Shown here piece after piece: positions 13,101-25,471 of a DNA stretch of 64,000 bases. Both the position numbers and the translations under genes were made by a program. Each line of letters starts with the position of its first letter. Position 1 is the stretch's first letter. This stretch comes from Spirogloea muscicola (lineage: Eukaryota; Streptophyta; Zygnematophyceae; Spirogloeales; Spirogloeaceae): NCBI GenBank assembly GCA_009602725.1, contig WELB01000016.1, positions 396,609-460,608 of the forward strand, read 5' to 3'. Below the pieces are notes generated by a model. It saw only the letters and a list, made by a program, of their open reading frames with translations, did no database searches and was not told the origin of the DNA.

Positions 13101-15197
13101 CTCAGGCTTTTCCAGCTGGATCAGGTCCAACAGACCGAACCACGTACCTCTTCACGTATACAGACGCCCATCCTAAAAGGCCTTCTCTACAGCAGCTCCT
13201 TGAGGAGTACTGGCTTCTTATGCCCCAATATCAGGTGCTCAGTTGGTGACTTGAATGTCTGAGCATGTCCCAGTAGCCGTGTCCTATCTTCCAGGTGTAT
13301 GCTGAGCTGATGTCTGATATGTCAAGTGTATGTCTGGAAAGCCCAGGTCAATGGCATGTGCTTGCAGAACATCATAACTCAGATTGACAACTGTGTCCCT
13401 TCGTCTTCTAGGGTGTCGATTTGGAGCAACTGCAGTTTCTCCGAGTCCTGTTTGGTTTCTTCCCGACTTACCGAGATAGGTGGGTTACACATGGCCTGCT
13501 TATCAGTGCAATACCTCATTCTGTCGAATGAATAGGCAGTGTATGTGCGGAAATGAGAAGTGAAAGACAGCCCTACTTTACTGGTCTTTGAGTTGGAAGT
13601 CGAGCAAGATCTTCTGCAGCGAATGTAATGTTATTATGATATGAAGGAAGATAGTAGTGGTTACAGCATTCTCCTGAACAAGTTTGTTTTGCTTGTGACA
13701 GCCCTTTGCCAGCCCCGTTTGATAGGGTCATGCAGGTGAGTCTGCGCTAACTAGCTGGCACTTGAAGTGTTGCTGTCACATGGGATCCTGATGCGGCCTG
13801 TACTGTGCTTTGTATCCTGAGTTAGTGTGTAGCGCTGGGAATGTATAGTCAACATAAGCTCCTCCACATCTCGCTTGACCTGGACCAAGTTCAGGGGTCC
13901 TTCGAGGTTGTCTTGCTAGAGATTCTTGCTTCTATGCAGGTAGGAGATGCTAGTGGGATCCAGTCTCCTCTCTCATTTGGGGGTTTTGGGAGCATCACTC
14001 GCCATCTCCACCGTATTACTACTGGTTAGCACCTATTGGAAGCTTACACATGCTGTGTGTTTGTGGGAGCAGATCATGTGTGCTGCAAGCGCGCTGTACA
14101 GATCCACATTCCCCTAGTAAAATCATGGAAGGTCTTGTTTGATATTAATAGGTATCAGTGAGGCGCTAGAAGCTGATACTCTGACAAAGGGCAAGTTGGC
14201 CTTAATCAACGCATATCAGGTATTGACAGCACACTAAGACCATCAGGCCAATATTGGACCAATTGAACTAAACAGATCACTCCAGATTGTATCACTTTTG
14301 ATATGTGCAAGTCAGCATGCAAGCCAAGGCTGCTAAGTGCTGTCAAGTCTCGCTTTGTGCCAGCCTAACTTGAGGGGTGCCTGGCTTTTACAACGAGCTA
14401 TGTCTGCAAGAATTGGATCAAGTGTTTCACCTGATTTCATTAATCGCCTCCTTTCCACAAACTTCAAGGCCATGCAGGTATATCATGCTGTGCAATCAGT
14501 CAGATCTCATGATGACGAGTAGTTAGATTAGATTGGACCAGCAATCTCAAGCATGTGTAATAACAGCAGATGAGGCTGTTTCGAGGCTAAAGGAGGGCTA
14601 TCAACTGTTTTTGGCAGATGTTGGGAGACTCTGTGCTCCGCCCGTTTCTTCAGGATGTGACTAAATTTGGTCCACTTGCTCTGACAATGGCTACAATGAC
14701 AGTCACCAAGCCCACCCTCCTTCCAACAATATTCTCTCAAGCAAGCTTCCACTTTCCTTTGGCAATTAAATTACTTGCAATGCTGCCGCTGCTTGCACAT
14801 GCACAATGTGCGTTTGCTAGCTTGCTCCAATTTTGCATGATGCATTGCTCCAGCCAGAGGAAGCTTGACCGCTGTTTCCAGGTCATACATTGAATTTATG
14901 CCATGCTTTGAGCAGGTGGGGTTGGTCGCCCTTATCGACTGGCTTGTGCATTTTGTTGCTCTGGCCTTCTACACGCTCCTATCCATACTTGTCACTCCTC
15001 TGCTCAGGTACTGATCTAGTACAACTCGTCCTGCTCGAAAGGTCATCACTTACGGCTCACATGCTCAGTGCGGCTTATATTTACTTGCGGACAAGTGCAG
15101 GCCTTTAGTGGAGAGGAGTCCACCAAGTCTACGATATACTGGAAGGCGGATATTGGAAGGATGGCAGTATGGAGCAGGCTTAGATTATAAAAGATGA
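10172..15197 (+). CDS. Plastid-type FAD/NAD(P)-binding oxidoreductase family protein
   Basis: Seventeen exons join in phase: 10172-10315, 10511-10628, 10890-11086, 11457-11564, 11831-11895, 12041-12146, 12373-12456, 12706-12852, 13106-13234, 13412-13479, 13702-13735, 13940-14024, 14152-14219, 14364-14477, 14618-14740, 14916-15007 and 15101-15197 (TGA), about 592 residues. An Ala-rich N-terminus suits an organelle transit peptide. A Rossmann motif (FDVVVCGGTLG, near residue 119) is followed by VAIVERG, then FAD-family blocks such as LVIDAMGNFSP, GRKPDGVCLVVG, GDASGIQSPLSFGGFG and MSARIGSSVSPDFIN. A hydrophobic region comes near the end, and the C-terminus GWQYGAGLDYK is highly conserved in the plant orthologues I know. 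The family is annotated in plants as a chloroplast FAD-dependent oxidoreductase of unknown substrate. Introns 1 and 15 use GC donors. The N at 10217 makes exon 1 uncertain. Confidence 0.92.
10217..10217. other. Unresolved base (N) in exon 1 of the FAD gene
   Basis: A single N sits in a gcc/gcg-rich run inside the predicted first coding exon. It may stand for a longer missing segment, so the N-terminal residues are not reliable. Confidence 0.8.
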
Positions 15198-17209
15198 GGG
15201 TAATTGTGCAACCTCTCTGCACCACATAGGGCACAACTGGTCGCACCATATGGTGCTTCGATGATAGAATGTGTAAGGCCATTAATGAGAGGAACAGGTG
15301 CCAGAAGGCAAGGAAGAACCTCAGCAAAACTGTAGCAGCAGCTATGGTTCATATTTCGGATCCCTGCATTTGGATATGCCTGCATCTGTCACTACCTGGT
15401 GGAAGCAGTGTATGTATATGTATAAGTATTGTGCTTCCAATCTTCTGTAGCATTGAAACATTTGGGAAATCACGAAGTGCAGCTTGCTACAATGGGGACT
15501 GAAGATGGCAGCAGTTTATGGCAGAAACAGTACTGGAAATTTAGCTGTTCCAAATAAGTGCAATGGTTGTATGCGTGATCTGTGTGGCTGTGACTGCATA
15601 GCTGGGGTCCCTTGAAGGGCTCTCCAAGTCGCTTTGTTGCCTCCTGCCAGGCATGCCACAAGTATGCAGAAGTGGTGTCTACAACCTCCTGTTGGCGGAA
15701 ACCGCTTAATTGCCTGTGGAGGAGTCACCGTTCCTTGTCAGCAGCTTGTCAAGCTGTGAAGCTGTGCATGCCGTGTGCCAATGATGCTCGACCCTGCCTG
15801 AGTTTAGGCCCTCCTTAGGCTTGGGCGCCCCAGTTTGCCAATATGGGCAATATCAGTGGCATGGATTATTGTAGCAGTGTTATGTATGTTGTGGCTATGA
15901 TAGCAGTCCCGTGGGGAGTTTGCAAGTGCCATCGACTTAGCCGAGGAGCTCATCATTACTATATAGCCTGCTAGTAGGTACAATCAGTATCGAACTACAT
16001 ACATCAAACAGCAGCTGGCAACGCACCAGTGCATAACTGCAGCATCTGCTGTGGCAGTGGTGAGTGCCACATTGAGAGACTTCCATAAGCAGGCAATGTG
16101 CCAGCACCCGCGCTGACTTGATCAAGTGGTTGGCTGGGCTCGCCTTATCCATGAGCATCAGGAGCCTGCAGCTCCATCCTGATGTGCCATTTGGCGTTCA
16201 CTATCGATCAGTGTGGCTGCCTTGTCCTGGCTGCTCAAGGATCACGCGCGTCAGCTAGCAGACGATGGAGATGCTGCAGGTTGGCATTGCATGCTTAATG
16301 TGCTCGAGAACAATAAAGAAATATCTGACAACACCTATCAGCGCAGCTAGCCCTTGTGTTGGGAGACGTATTCTGCAAGTCAAGTTTAAGTTCATCATGA
16401 TGTTGTCATCACGAGGGAGTCCAATGATTGCATGGTAAGACTTACCCAGATACACTTCTCCGAAGCTGTCAGCTAAGCCCTGCTGATGTCTTCTCTTGTT
16501 GCTACCTGTTATCACTTAAAAGTTTGGTAAGTCTATAACTGTTGAGCAACTTTTGCAAAGCACACTGATTAGTTCCTCATAGATCTAGTCACAACGTGCA
16601 TCTGAAGCAACTTGGAGGAAACTTCTCGAGGGCTATCGGCTTAGCAGAATTGCCCAGTAGCTTAAGAATCCTCCTACGCCCCAAGTTGACTGCTAGACCA
16701 AGGTGCTGGCCTGTCTGATGCTAAAGAGGAGCAAGAGAAGATCACAAACCATCATGTGACGGACGTTCTTGGACGATACGGAGTGGATCAAAAGTCTGCT
16801 GTCTGAGATCCACTGCAAGCTAGGTTTGGGACCAGTAGCAATGCTCACTTGCTCTTAAGGTGGTCCAAGAATGGCCCCATGTCAGTGTAAGAATTTGAGG
16901 CACTTCAATGCTGCAGTCTGCACCAGAATCCGGGAAACGAGAATCTCAGTCTGCTCAAACTGACTGCCTTCCTGACTACTGAGATGCTCCTAAACTGGAG
17001 ATGTTGATAGTATGCAGCGACTTAGCACGGACATTGTGAAAGTAGAATAACCTGAATGTGGACCATGCTATTGCAACCTGGCGCATGCTCATGAGCCATA
17101 TGTGATGCTATTACATTCACAGGGACAGGTCCAACGGTGATGGGGAACACCTTGCGTGAATGACCTCCTGATGTTCCTCGCAGCATTTGTAGCCGTTTTT
17201 TGTGCACAA
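15198..17209. other. Intergenic, nothing recognised
   Basis: Downstream of the FAD gene and downstream of the LBD gene (convergent). Short open frames only, none protein-like after splicing attempts. No repeat family copy was recognised. Confidence 0.45.
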
Positions 17210-19062
17210 TCAGCCTAATGGAGGCGACGGATTTCTCGTAGTCCCTTGCTGCTCTACTGACGGTTGTACAGAGTGGTAGTCGGGGTGTAACATAGCCATT
17301 CGGGCCTGCAACAAATGAAGCCCTTGATAGGCTTCCTGCAACTCTTGCTGCAGCCATCATGGCAAGAAAGTCACTCAGCTATCTGCAGCATATGCTGTGA
17401 TTAGCAATCTGACTACTTGGAGATCTAGCAGCACGCACACGTTTTAGTACATATGAGAAGAGGTGCATAAGATGCCCTCCTGTGCAGGAGTCTCACCTCC
17501 AGCCGGTGCACCTGGTCCTGAAGCAAGGTTATGGTACCGACACAGCCATAGATGGGTTCGTTCACCCTTGCTTGAGCCTCGTAAATCAGGCTGAAAGCCA
17601 ACAACAGGCCATTGGTTGAGTACATTGCAGGCAGCAACGTGTCCAGAGCCTGCTCTACGGTCTTTCTCAAGCCGCAGGAGCTGCACGCCCTCGTCGTGAT
17701 CGACCTACATGCCCCCTGAAAACCGATGTAGCATACAAAGTCCAAAGGAAGTGGGGGAAAGAGCTACTAGCCAGGATTGTTGGGTATTGACGAAGTTGCA
17801 CAGTAAGTCGTGCATCAACAGCCAACTGCGCACATCGTGAACCAGTTGGAAGGGCAATAGGTCCAGCCACTCCTACGTGGGCCTCTGGTTTCTAGGTTGT
17901 TAAGCTAGCCGCCAGAGTGACTCAAGAATTATCACGCATCTGCGGGCATTGCCCTAGTACTTTGGCAGCCGACATGCTGAAAGACCAGCTTTCTAGCGGG
18001 TTCTCATTTACGTTTGTGACTGATGCTCAGGCTGCATGCGGCAGATGACGGTACACACGGTGGGCTGAAGGAAAGCAAGCTGCTCTCATTGTCGAGTTCT
18101 ACAGGCTGCCCAGAAAGCAGCACAGTTGCCCTGTATGCGAGGAACTGGCAGCTCCCCGACTTAAGCCAGCCTCGCTCCGATGCGAGGTGCTTTCGCCGTC
18201 AGAAGCTGCAGTGCATGCACTGAGCTGTTGCCAATACTCCGCACATCAGGCCTCGTCAATCAGCTCCGGCATTACCTGCTGCTTCTGAAAGGTACTTTGG
18301 GACAGGTGACTGCTCAGCTCTAGACTAGCGGCGACGGGACACTGTGTGCTCCTCGACACTACATCGATGTTGCCCCTGATGGTGGTCATCACTCGCGACC
18401 AGCGAGCTCCGGCGTAGCAGTCGAGAGGCCAGTAATACTCGGAGGGCCACTGATAGACCAGAGCTGCACATACCAGGGAGCGCTGCTTAGGGAGCCCCTG
18501 CGAGGGCTGCCCTCTGCCAGAGCGCACCTGTTGGCGGTGTCCTCGCGCTGCTCGGGCGGCACGTCCAGCAGCAGCTTGGTGGTGTTGGCGACGCCGAACA
18601 CCCGGTGGACGTGGGAGAACCTCTGCGGCTGGTCCGCCGGGAAGAAGGGCGCGAAGGCGCAGTCCTGCGGGAGCGGGACGACCGGCCGTCTGAGGGTGGC
18701 GGTCAAGGCCGTTGTAACGGGGAGCTCCCGCGCCAGGAAGGCGAATGCGGCTGACGACCCGAAACGAGCGGCCGTGAAGGCCAGCCAGGTGAATGCAGAG
18801 GGCGTCCATGACCACACTAACGGAGCCACAGGCCAGGCAACCAGGGCGCGCCGGATTCTTCCGTCGAGCGGAGCGCCTCACCAACGTCCACTGTACATAG
18901 CTTCGCTACTGATCCAACGATAGGTACTTTCCCCCCAGCTGCGGCGGCGTGGGGGATTGGGAAAAGGGGGGGTAAGATCAGATGGAAAGCGGGGGGGTAC
19001 AGATGGCGGGCTCACGCTGACGCAGCGGCGGCGCAGGAAGCGGCAGGCGGCGCAGGCGGCGG
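17210..19062 (-). CDS. Class I LOB-domain (LBD/AS2-like) transcription factor, 5' incomplete
   Basis: Read on the minus strand, exons are 19062-19016 (5' end cut by the N at 19063), 18664-18528, 17590-17497 and 17347-17210 (TGA). Exon 1 gives ACAACRFLRRRCVS and exon 2 starts DC, so together they form the CX2CX6CX3C zinc block. Exon 2 continues FAPFFPADQPQRFSHVHRVFG, the GAS-block region. Exon 3 holds YEAQARVNEPIYGCVGTI and leads into a leucine-zipper-like stretch (LLQDQVHRLEQELQEAYQGL) that defines class I. Exon 4 adds a short 45-residue tail. All junctions keep phase. LBD proteins are plant-specific DNA-binding regulators of lateral organ and meristem development. No ATG is visible before the N, so the start lies in missing sequence or in an unseen exon. 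Intron 1 contains a repeat family B copy. Confidence 0.9.
18770..18870 (+). repeat. Repeat family B copy inside LBD intron 1
   Basis: The segment with 'ggccgtgaaggccagccagg', 'gcgtccatgaccacactaac' and 'ggagccacaggccaggca' matches the repeat at 37.13-37.25 kb and more distantly that at 1.57-1.67 kb. It lies wholly within the intron between the two halves of the LBD zinc block. Confidence 0.65.
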
Positions 19063-19063
19063 N
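19063..19063. other. Unresolved base (N) at the start of the LBD coding region
   Basis: The N falls just before the ACAAC residues of the C-block, in a gcggcg-rich run. It truncates the visible first exon. Confidence 0.85.
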
Positions 19064-21859
19064 TTCCGCGCCGCGCACGGCGGGCCGGGCCCCCGGCGGC
19101 GCGGCCGCAACCTCGGCCGGGCGCCGACCTGGGGGCCTGACGTCCAGCTTGCCATCATCAGTTGCTGTACCGGGAACATGGTTGCTCTCGGAGTTACTGA
19201 GAGTTCGCTTACTGCTGTCTCAGTCCTTAGCACTCCGACTACTTCAGACCTTGTCCATTCTTTTGGGCTGGCCTCTCCCAGCCACCAGTTAATCTGGCCG
19301 CGCTTGCTCGCTCTCGGAGTTACTCGTCATTGGTCTCTTTGGTCATTGCATCTCTTATCTTTGAGTCTCCGCGCTCCCAGGCACTCGCGATACACCAGCG
19401 TGCTGGTCGTGCATTAGCCCAGGCTAATGTCTTTCGTGGTGGTGGTGTGGCGCCTCAGTTTAGCATGTCAAATATGCATTTGTGCTCACTCGGGGATATT
19501 AGTGTCCCCCTTAACAAGCTCATTACCCAATTAACAGGACATTTGTAAGTCTAGAATTGGCCTCCCTTTCAATTTCATGCGCACCGCGCGCCTTCCTCCT
19601 TTGCACTGACGGGAGAGCTTGCGAGAGAAGGCATGCATTAAAGCGTGGCCAATTCAAGTAAATACATTGTTTAGACCAAAACCCAGTGGATGTGTAGGAA
19701 TACTAGACAAGGTCTAAAGAAAAAGTGCGCGCCCATAGAGAAGAGGGGTTGGCAAAGCCAGCCCAAAAATGAATGGACAATGTCCAAAGCCAAAGAAAGA
19801 GGAGCCGGAGAAAGAGAAAAGCGCGCCCATAGAAAAGAGGGGCTGGCCAAGCCAGCCCTAAAAAGTATGGACAATGTCCAAAGCCAAAGCAAGAGGAGCC
19901 GGAGAAAGGACTACACTACAAAACACTGCAGAACACAGAAACGATGCAGAGGGAAGCTCAGTACCCACAAGTGAGCAGGGGCCGGAAGGCGCCAAAACCA
20001 CACAGCTATGCAACAGAGTGAAACAGAGAGAACTACAGCTGCAGCCTCTGGCCTTGGCCAGGGGACCCGCTACTCGGAGACCAGTTTCTCCGGCCTGCGG
20101 CTGCTCCACAGGGGTCACTGATTGTTTGTAGCTACTTTGATTCCCTGTGTGCTTTAGCCCTTTCCCTAGCCCTTTCCTCTTTCGAACTGGCCTCTCACAG
20201 CCACCGCCCTCTCCTGAAGCGTCCTTCTTCTTCGAATGACAGAGAACAGGCTGGCCTTTCACAGCCACTGCCTTTGATTGGAAGAGCTGTTGCCTTGAGA
20301 GAGTGGTCCTCCCAGTAGGTAGCGATGGCTGTGAATGGACAGCCCAAAAAAGGAAGGAAAAGGCTCGCCCATAGAAAACGAGGGGCTAGCAAAGCCAGCC
20401 CAGAAAAGAATAGTTAATGTCCGCAGGCCTCAAGGGCCACAAAACAGTGCCCGGAAAGACAAAACTACACACCAAGACACGAAATGATGCAGATGGATGC
20501 TCAGTAGCCACGAGTGAGCAACAGAAAATCAGATTAAGCAGGAAAAGCGGCACTCTGCCGAGACCCTGAGGCAGCAGCCATAGCGCGGCCAGCGCACGTG
20601 TGGAACGCATGAGCCAAAAAGCGCTGGAGCGAGACCGCCAGCCCCATTCAAAATTCCTGAGCAAGGGCGCCGGCAGCATTGAAGCCGGGCGAACCTGGCC
20701 GCCGATCGATGGCCTGCCGGGCAAGCCGCTGGAGGGAGGAGGAGGAGCCCAAGAACGGAGACGCTCTTCTACTTGGGGGCCTCTCACAGCCAGAAAGAAA
20801 CAGCTCACGAATGGACAAGGTCCGAACCTGGAGTGAAACGGCAGCTTTTGTCTCAGAAGGTATCATACGTGCCTAGTGGATACCAGACAGACCGGCAAAA
20901 TTGCTCAGGTGGAGGAGCTCTCTACATCTTGAATCTGAAAAGACAGCTTGGCCCCCAAACTCGTGAATCCGACAGAGGGTGCGCCGCTGCGCCCGGGCGC
21001 CCAATCCTGGTGAGAGTCCCCTTGCTGCTGTGTTAGTACATAGCACTCCGGCTCCATTAGACCTTGTCCATTCCTTTGGGCTGTCCTCTCACAGCCACCA
21101 GTCAATCTGGCCGCGCTTTCTTTCAAATCCCGGCCTCGCCCGCATGCCGCTGCGCCAGACCTGCGTGGTTTGCACTTCCCGGACCCTCCAGCTGTTGTAA
21201 GATACCGATTTGGGCTGGCCTTTCACGGCCATCGCCCACTTCGAAATAGCTCCTCCGTTCTCAGCCCTCTTAGTCAAGGGCCAAAACTTCGCTTTGTGTA
21301 ACCTAAATTCCAAATTTGGGTTCTATGCCAAAATCTTTGCTGAACAGTGTAGTGGCTCTACTTGGCCTCCCTTTCAGATCATTTGCACCGCGCGCCTTCT
21401 CTCTTTTGTTGCTGGTGGCCAGGAGGCCGGTTCGAGGTGGGCATCCGAGCCAAAGGCTCAATGGAGCCACATCATCGTGCAACTTGCCGGAAGCGCACCG
21501 GATGGCTAAGAGTGAGCTGCTCGCAGCAGCAACCCTCGGCTAACAAAATTTCACTTCCTTTTCTGCTCAACAACGCCATCCCTTGGGCATAATCAGGCAG
21601 CAAAAGGAAGACAAACGCAATAATTAACGGCGCAGCAGACAGTGCCGGGCTGGCCGACTGCACGGGTTGCGATCAAGTTGCATCCAGTCTCTGTATCAAT
21701 TAACCAAGCTTGCGGATCCAAAAAAGGTCCACAAGAGGAATGAGGAGCAACAGATGCCAACAATGGCTGATGCTCGGCGAATGACTGGGGTATGCCTCTG
21801 CCAGAGAACCACCAGCTACTTGTACAGTGTGTGGACCCCAAAGCGTTGTGATCGAGACT
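19064..21859. repeat. Dense repeat block between the LBD and DUF89 genes
   Basis: No gene is recognised. Components: a family D copy at 19.21-19.31 kb; a family C copy, inverted, at 19.37-19.61 kb; three family E units at 19.73-19.81, 19.82-19.90 and 20.37-20.43 kb; another family D copy at 21.04-21.13 kb; and an inverted family C terminus at 21.36-21.42 kb. Nesting of partial copies in both orientations suggests repeated insertion and truncation. Confidence 0.65.
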
Positions 21860-24800
21860 TCAGGCAAAAACCGGCTCGGCTACAGGCTGTAGCTTTGCCA
21901 CTGGGCGTGGCTTTGTCTGAGCGGCCTCCTTGAAGCTGATGACACAATCATAAAGGCGACCTTCAAGAAATGTGGCAACCTCTTGGTGCTTGATCTGAAC
22001 AGCATGATACAGATCTCAAATGGAGTGGAAGTGAGGCAGGCAACTCGGTGCAAGTTGTAGCAGCATGACCTCCCAATGCCGTCCACGTGGGAAAGGTATC
22101 GGAGCTGAGTGGAGCTAAGGCTGAGCTAAGGTTATGGACTTCGCAGCTTGAGGGGCTAGTTTAACTAAACAGCTAAAGAACTTATTGTCAGGATGGCAAC
22201 GTGCCAATGCTCGTAGTAAAGATTGAGAAGCATCATGTGGTGCACCCTACGCTGACTCGTTCATGTACATACCATGCCAAGGTTTAACGAGTCACACTTG
22301 AAGGAGGCGTACAAGTTGGTCTCAATGGATCGCCCCTGATCAAGTCAACAGATACTCAAGGTTAGCAAGACAAGCAGAGTCAGCATCAAAAGACACCAGG
22401 AACTTAGGCAGTCACAGTTGCACGATATCAGAAGCAGTTGTTGCATATAAGCAGCACAATTGTCTTCACATGAAGGTCATTGAATAATACCATGCCCTCC
22501 AGCACAATGAGGTCGGCATCGTCTGCTACAAATGCTAACTCAGGTGAGATCAACGAGAGATCTATGACCTGCAATTGGACGAGTCCAAAGACAGTCAATT
22601 GAATATCTTTGACACACCAGAGTTTGCCCTGTGTAAGAGCTCGTCTGCTGAAGCAATGGTGATTAAGGGTGTCTTAAAGGCACCAAAGACTACAACGAGG
22701 ATGAATGATAAGGTCCTTGACAGCTTACAGGAAGATCATTGCCTGAGCTCACAACAAGGAGTCTTCCTGCATCTAATGCTTCAGACACGTCAATGTCCAC
22801 CTTCGACTCATCCACCTGCCACAATCACACAGATCTTCCTCTGGAAGGCTGCAATTGCGGGAATCTAATCATGGCGCCACCACTAAGGGAATATCCAGGG
22901 GACCGAAGAGAAGAATGATGATGGTGTTTCAGGGCTTCGGCTATCACACCTTTGACAAGACATCAAGAAGCTCGCTGTAGGTAATGTCGTTGAGGGCTGG
23001 CACCTCATTGGCAGCAAGTGCAACCTGGGAGTCCAGCTTGTCAAGGTAAGCAGAGCCCATTATCACCTCAACAGAACAATCTGTAGCTATGTCTTGGCAG
23101 GATACTGGCTCTGAACTATGGCGCATCGTCAAGTGAACATTGTCAAAGACAAGGAGCAGGTGCCGTGACGATCTGTGTTTGCTGAAATTGTTCCATCTGC
23201 TATCAACATACCTGTGTACCTCGTCGCAGAAGCTCCCTTGCAAGGGGTAAGATGCCGAGAATCACATCAGCTCCAGCATTGTCAACAAAGATAATGGCCT
23301 GCAAACACAACAGCGATGTCTAAGTTGCAGGCTTGGGTGTATCGCTGGATACTGTGCAGGTCAGCTCAACAGACAGCAAGAGCATAGAGTCAGCTTTGCT
23401 GGGTCTACCTTCTTCCATGTCTTCGTCACCCAAACCTCTCTGAGTCTGTCAAGATGATCTATAACCCATGGCCGTTCCAGCATCTTATCCAAGGTCGTCA
23501 AAAATGACATGCCATCTTTGTCAAACAGCTCTGTGGACTGGATATGTAGATGAATAGCATCATCAGATAAATCTAGATTGCCTGCATGGGTGCTGAATTG
23601 ACACCATGGCACTTCTGCATAGAGCAGTATGTGTTATCATGGATGAATTTTGCCAGCAGCACACAATACTCTAAGTGCCATATGATTGTCATTCTACTGA
23701 CTCTATCATAAGCTGTATGCTAGAGTACCACCTTAAGAATCTCAGTCACTTGGATCGTGTGCACGAGGCTTCTGCATGGCAGGGCTTATACACCACAAGG
23801 CTTTGACGACTCAGAATTTGAGCAATACGCACTGCTGGAGCTCCAAGGTCAAAGATGTTGCCCGCAAACACGCCGCGAATGAGATGTTCTAAGCGCTGTG
23901 AAGGATCTTCAACGGCATCGACAAGCTTCAGGATGTCTGGCAACAAGGCAAGGGCCTTGGCGTTCTCTGTCACCTGCACACCTACAAAAGCATCAAGTCC
24001 AGCTGAAGTGCAAGCACAACAAAGGACTCAGCATCGGAAACTTCTCGAAGCAGTAAGGTAGTGAAACAGGAGGCTCCACAGCAGAGTCAGGACAAGCTTA
24101 CTTTAACCTTCCGGAAGATGTCTTCGAAACCAACCTCTCTGAGAACAAGCTCTCGCAACCTGCATAGGACCTGAATATACACCAACCGGTCGCAAACGTC
24201 TCGTCTGGTTAATGAGAGAAGTGGCAGCACCAGGACTGAGGAGTCAGAATCAGCTTAGTGAATTTGTTGAGATGCAATCTTAGTGAGAGGGAAGCAGGAG
24301 GAGGTCAACAGGAATGCTCTCTAGACAGATGGCCAACACTAGAGTCCCACAATGAGCACCAGTTGAGAGTGCAAGCAACATGGCCAGACTGTTAAGGACT
24401 CGCTCCTATATACCGCAAATTCCACCTATGAACATTAAGGGTGGGGACCAACAACACGTCAACACAGTGCATTGCATACCACGATGTCTGGGGGGCCACC
24501 ATTGCTCTCTGGATTGCTCTCGAGCTCGTCGAGTATTGCAGCATATCTGCGTTATGCACTTGCCTTCACAACCAAGTAAATACACCCCTCCCAGGCCAGA
24601 CCTCTCTACAGGAAGTGGCATCTGTACGAAGCAGCAAACTGCACGACGGCTGCTGATTTGCTCTGAATTTCAATGGTGCTCACTGCAATATGGATGCTAG
24701 GAGCAGGCGACTTAGCAGCAGACTGTGAGGCGCCACATTATCCATGACGTCGAAGGCATGGTCTCGATTGAGATGCTCAAAGGCTCCTCGACAGTCGACC

Positions 24801-25471
24801 AGCTCTCACAGGGTGCACGGCAGGGGAGCCGGAGCTCATTGGCCACCTTCACCTCTCAGCAAATCTGGCTGCGCGGCTCTCGGCGTCCGTCACGCTGTCG
24901 TCCGCCGCGGCGCGCTTCCTGCAGGCCGCACTCGCGCCTGGCAGCATGAGGGCCAAGAGAAACATAACATCGCTTGATCCGAAGTGCATATCGTGAGCTA
25001 CTCGGCCTGGACGTCCATAACGAACATGCAGTCTTGCTCCCGGGACTCGCTCGCAGATTGCCAGGAGCTTCTCTCGTTCATCTAAAGCCACGACGTCTTC
25101 GCCAACGAGTGCTGCGATGCTCGGCGTGGCAGCATTGCACTGAACGAGCCGCCGCCAGCATTCCCCACGGACTGAGCCATCAAATACGACAAACGCAGCG
25201 ACATACGACACGGCAGCGGTGCGCCAGAGGCCATCCGAGACTATCCGAGGCGGATCGGAGCGGCGGGAGCGGCGGACGGCCCCACGGCCGCAGCGGCGGG
25301 CGCTCACTGGAAGCTGGGGATGCTGCGGCGGAAGACGTCCACCCAGGTACGCTCGGCAGGCGTGAGCTCGCCGGGCGCGTCGCCGGGCCCCCGGAACGGC
25401 ACCGTGCACGGCCGGTAGCCCGCCGGGTCCGCCAGCAGCGGCAGCGCCACCGGCTGCGACGACGCCTCCAT
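21860..25471 (-). CDS. DUF89 damage-control phosphatase family protein
   Basis: Twelve exons on the minus strand, all in phase: 25471-25308, 24918-24853, 24546-24480, 24170-24102, 23973-23833, 23537-23409, 23298-23212, 23024-22950, 22815-22729, 22568-22491, 22335-22273 and 21994-21860 (TGA), giving 386 residues. Recognisable blocks are [13 protein letters not shown] and [12 protein letters not shown] near the start, [25 protein letters not shown] (from residue 155), [32 protein letters not shown] (D218/N219, the metal-binding pair), [41 protein letters not shown] and [17 protein letters not shown]. The length and block order match Arabidopsis At2g17340-like proteins. The family comprises metal-dependent phosphatases acting on damaged phosphometabolites such as oxidised 4'-phosphopantetheine; the substrate here is inferred. 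The gene is divergent from the M23 gene and their candidate ATGs overlap. Confidence 0.95.
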
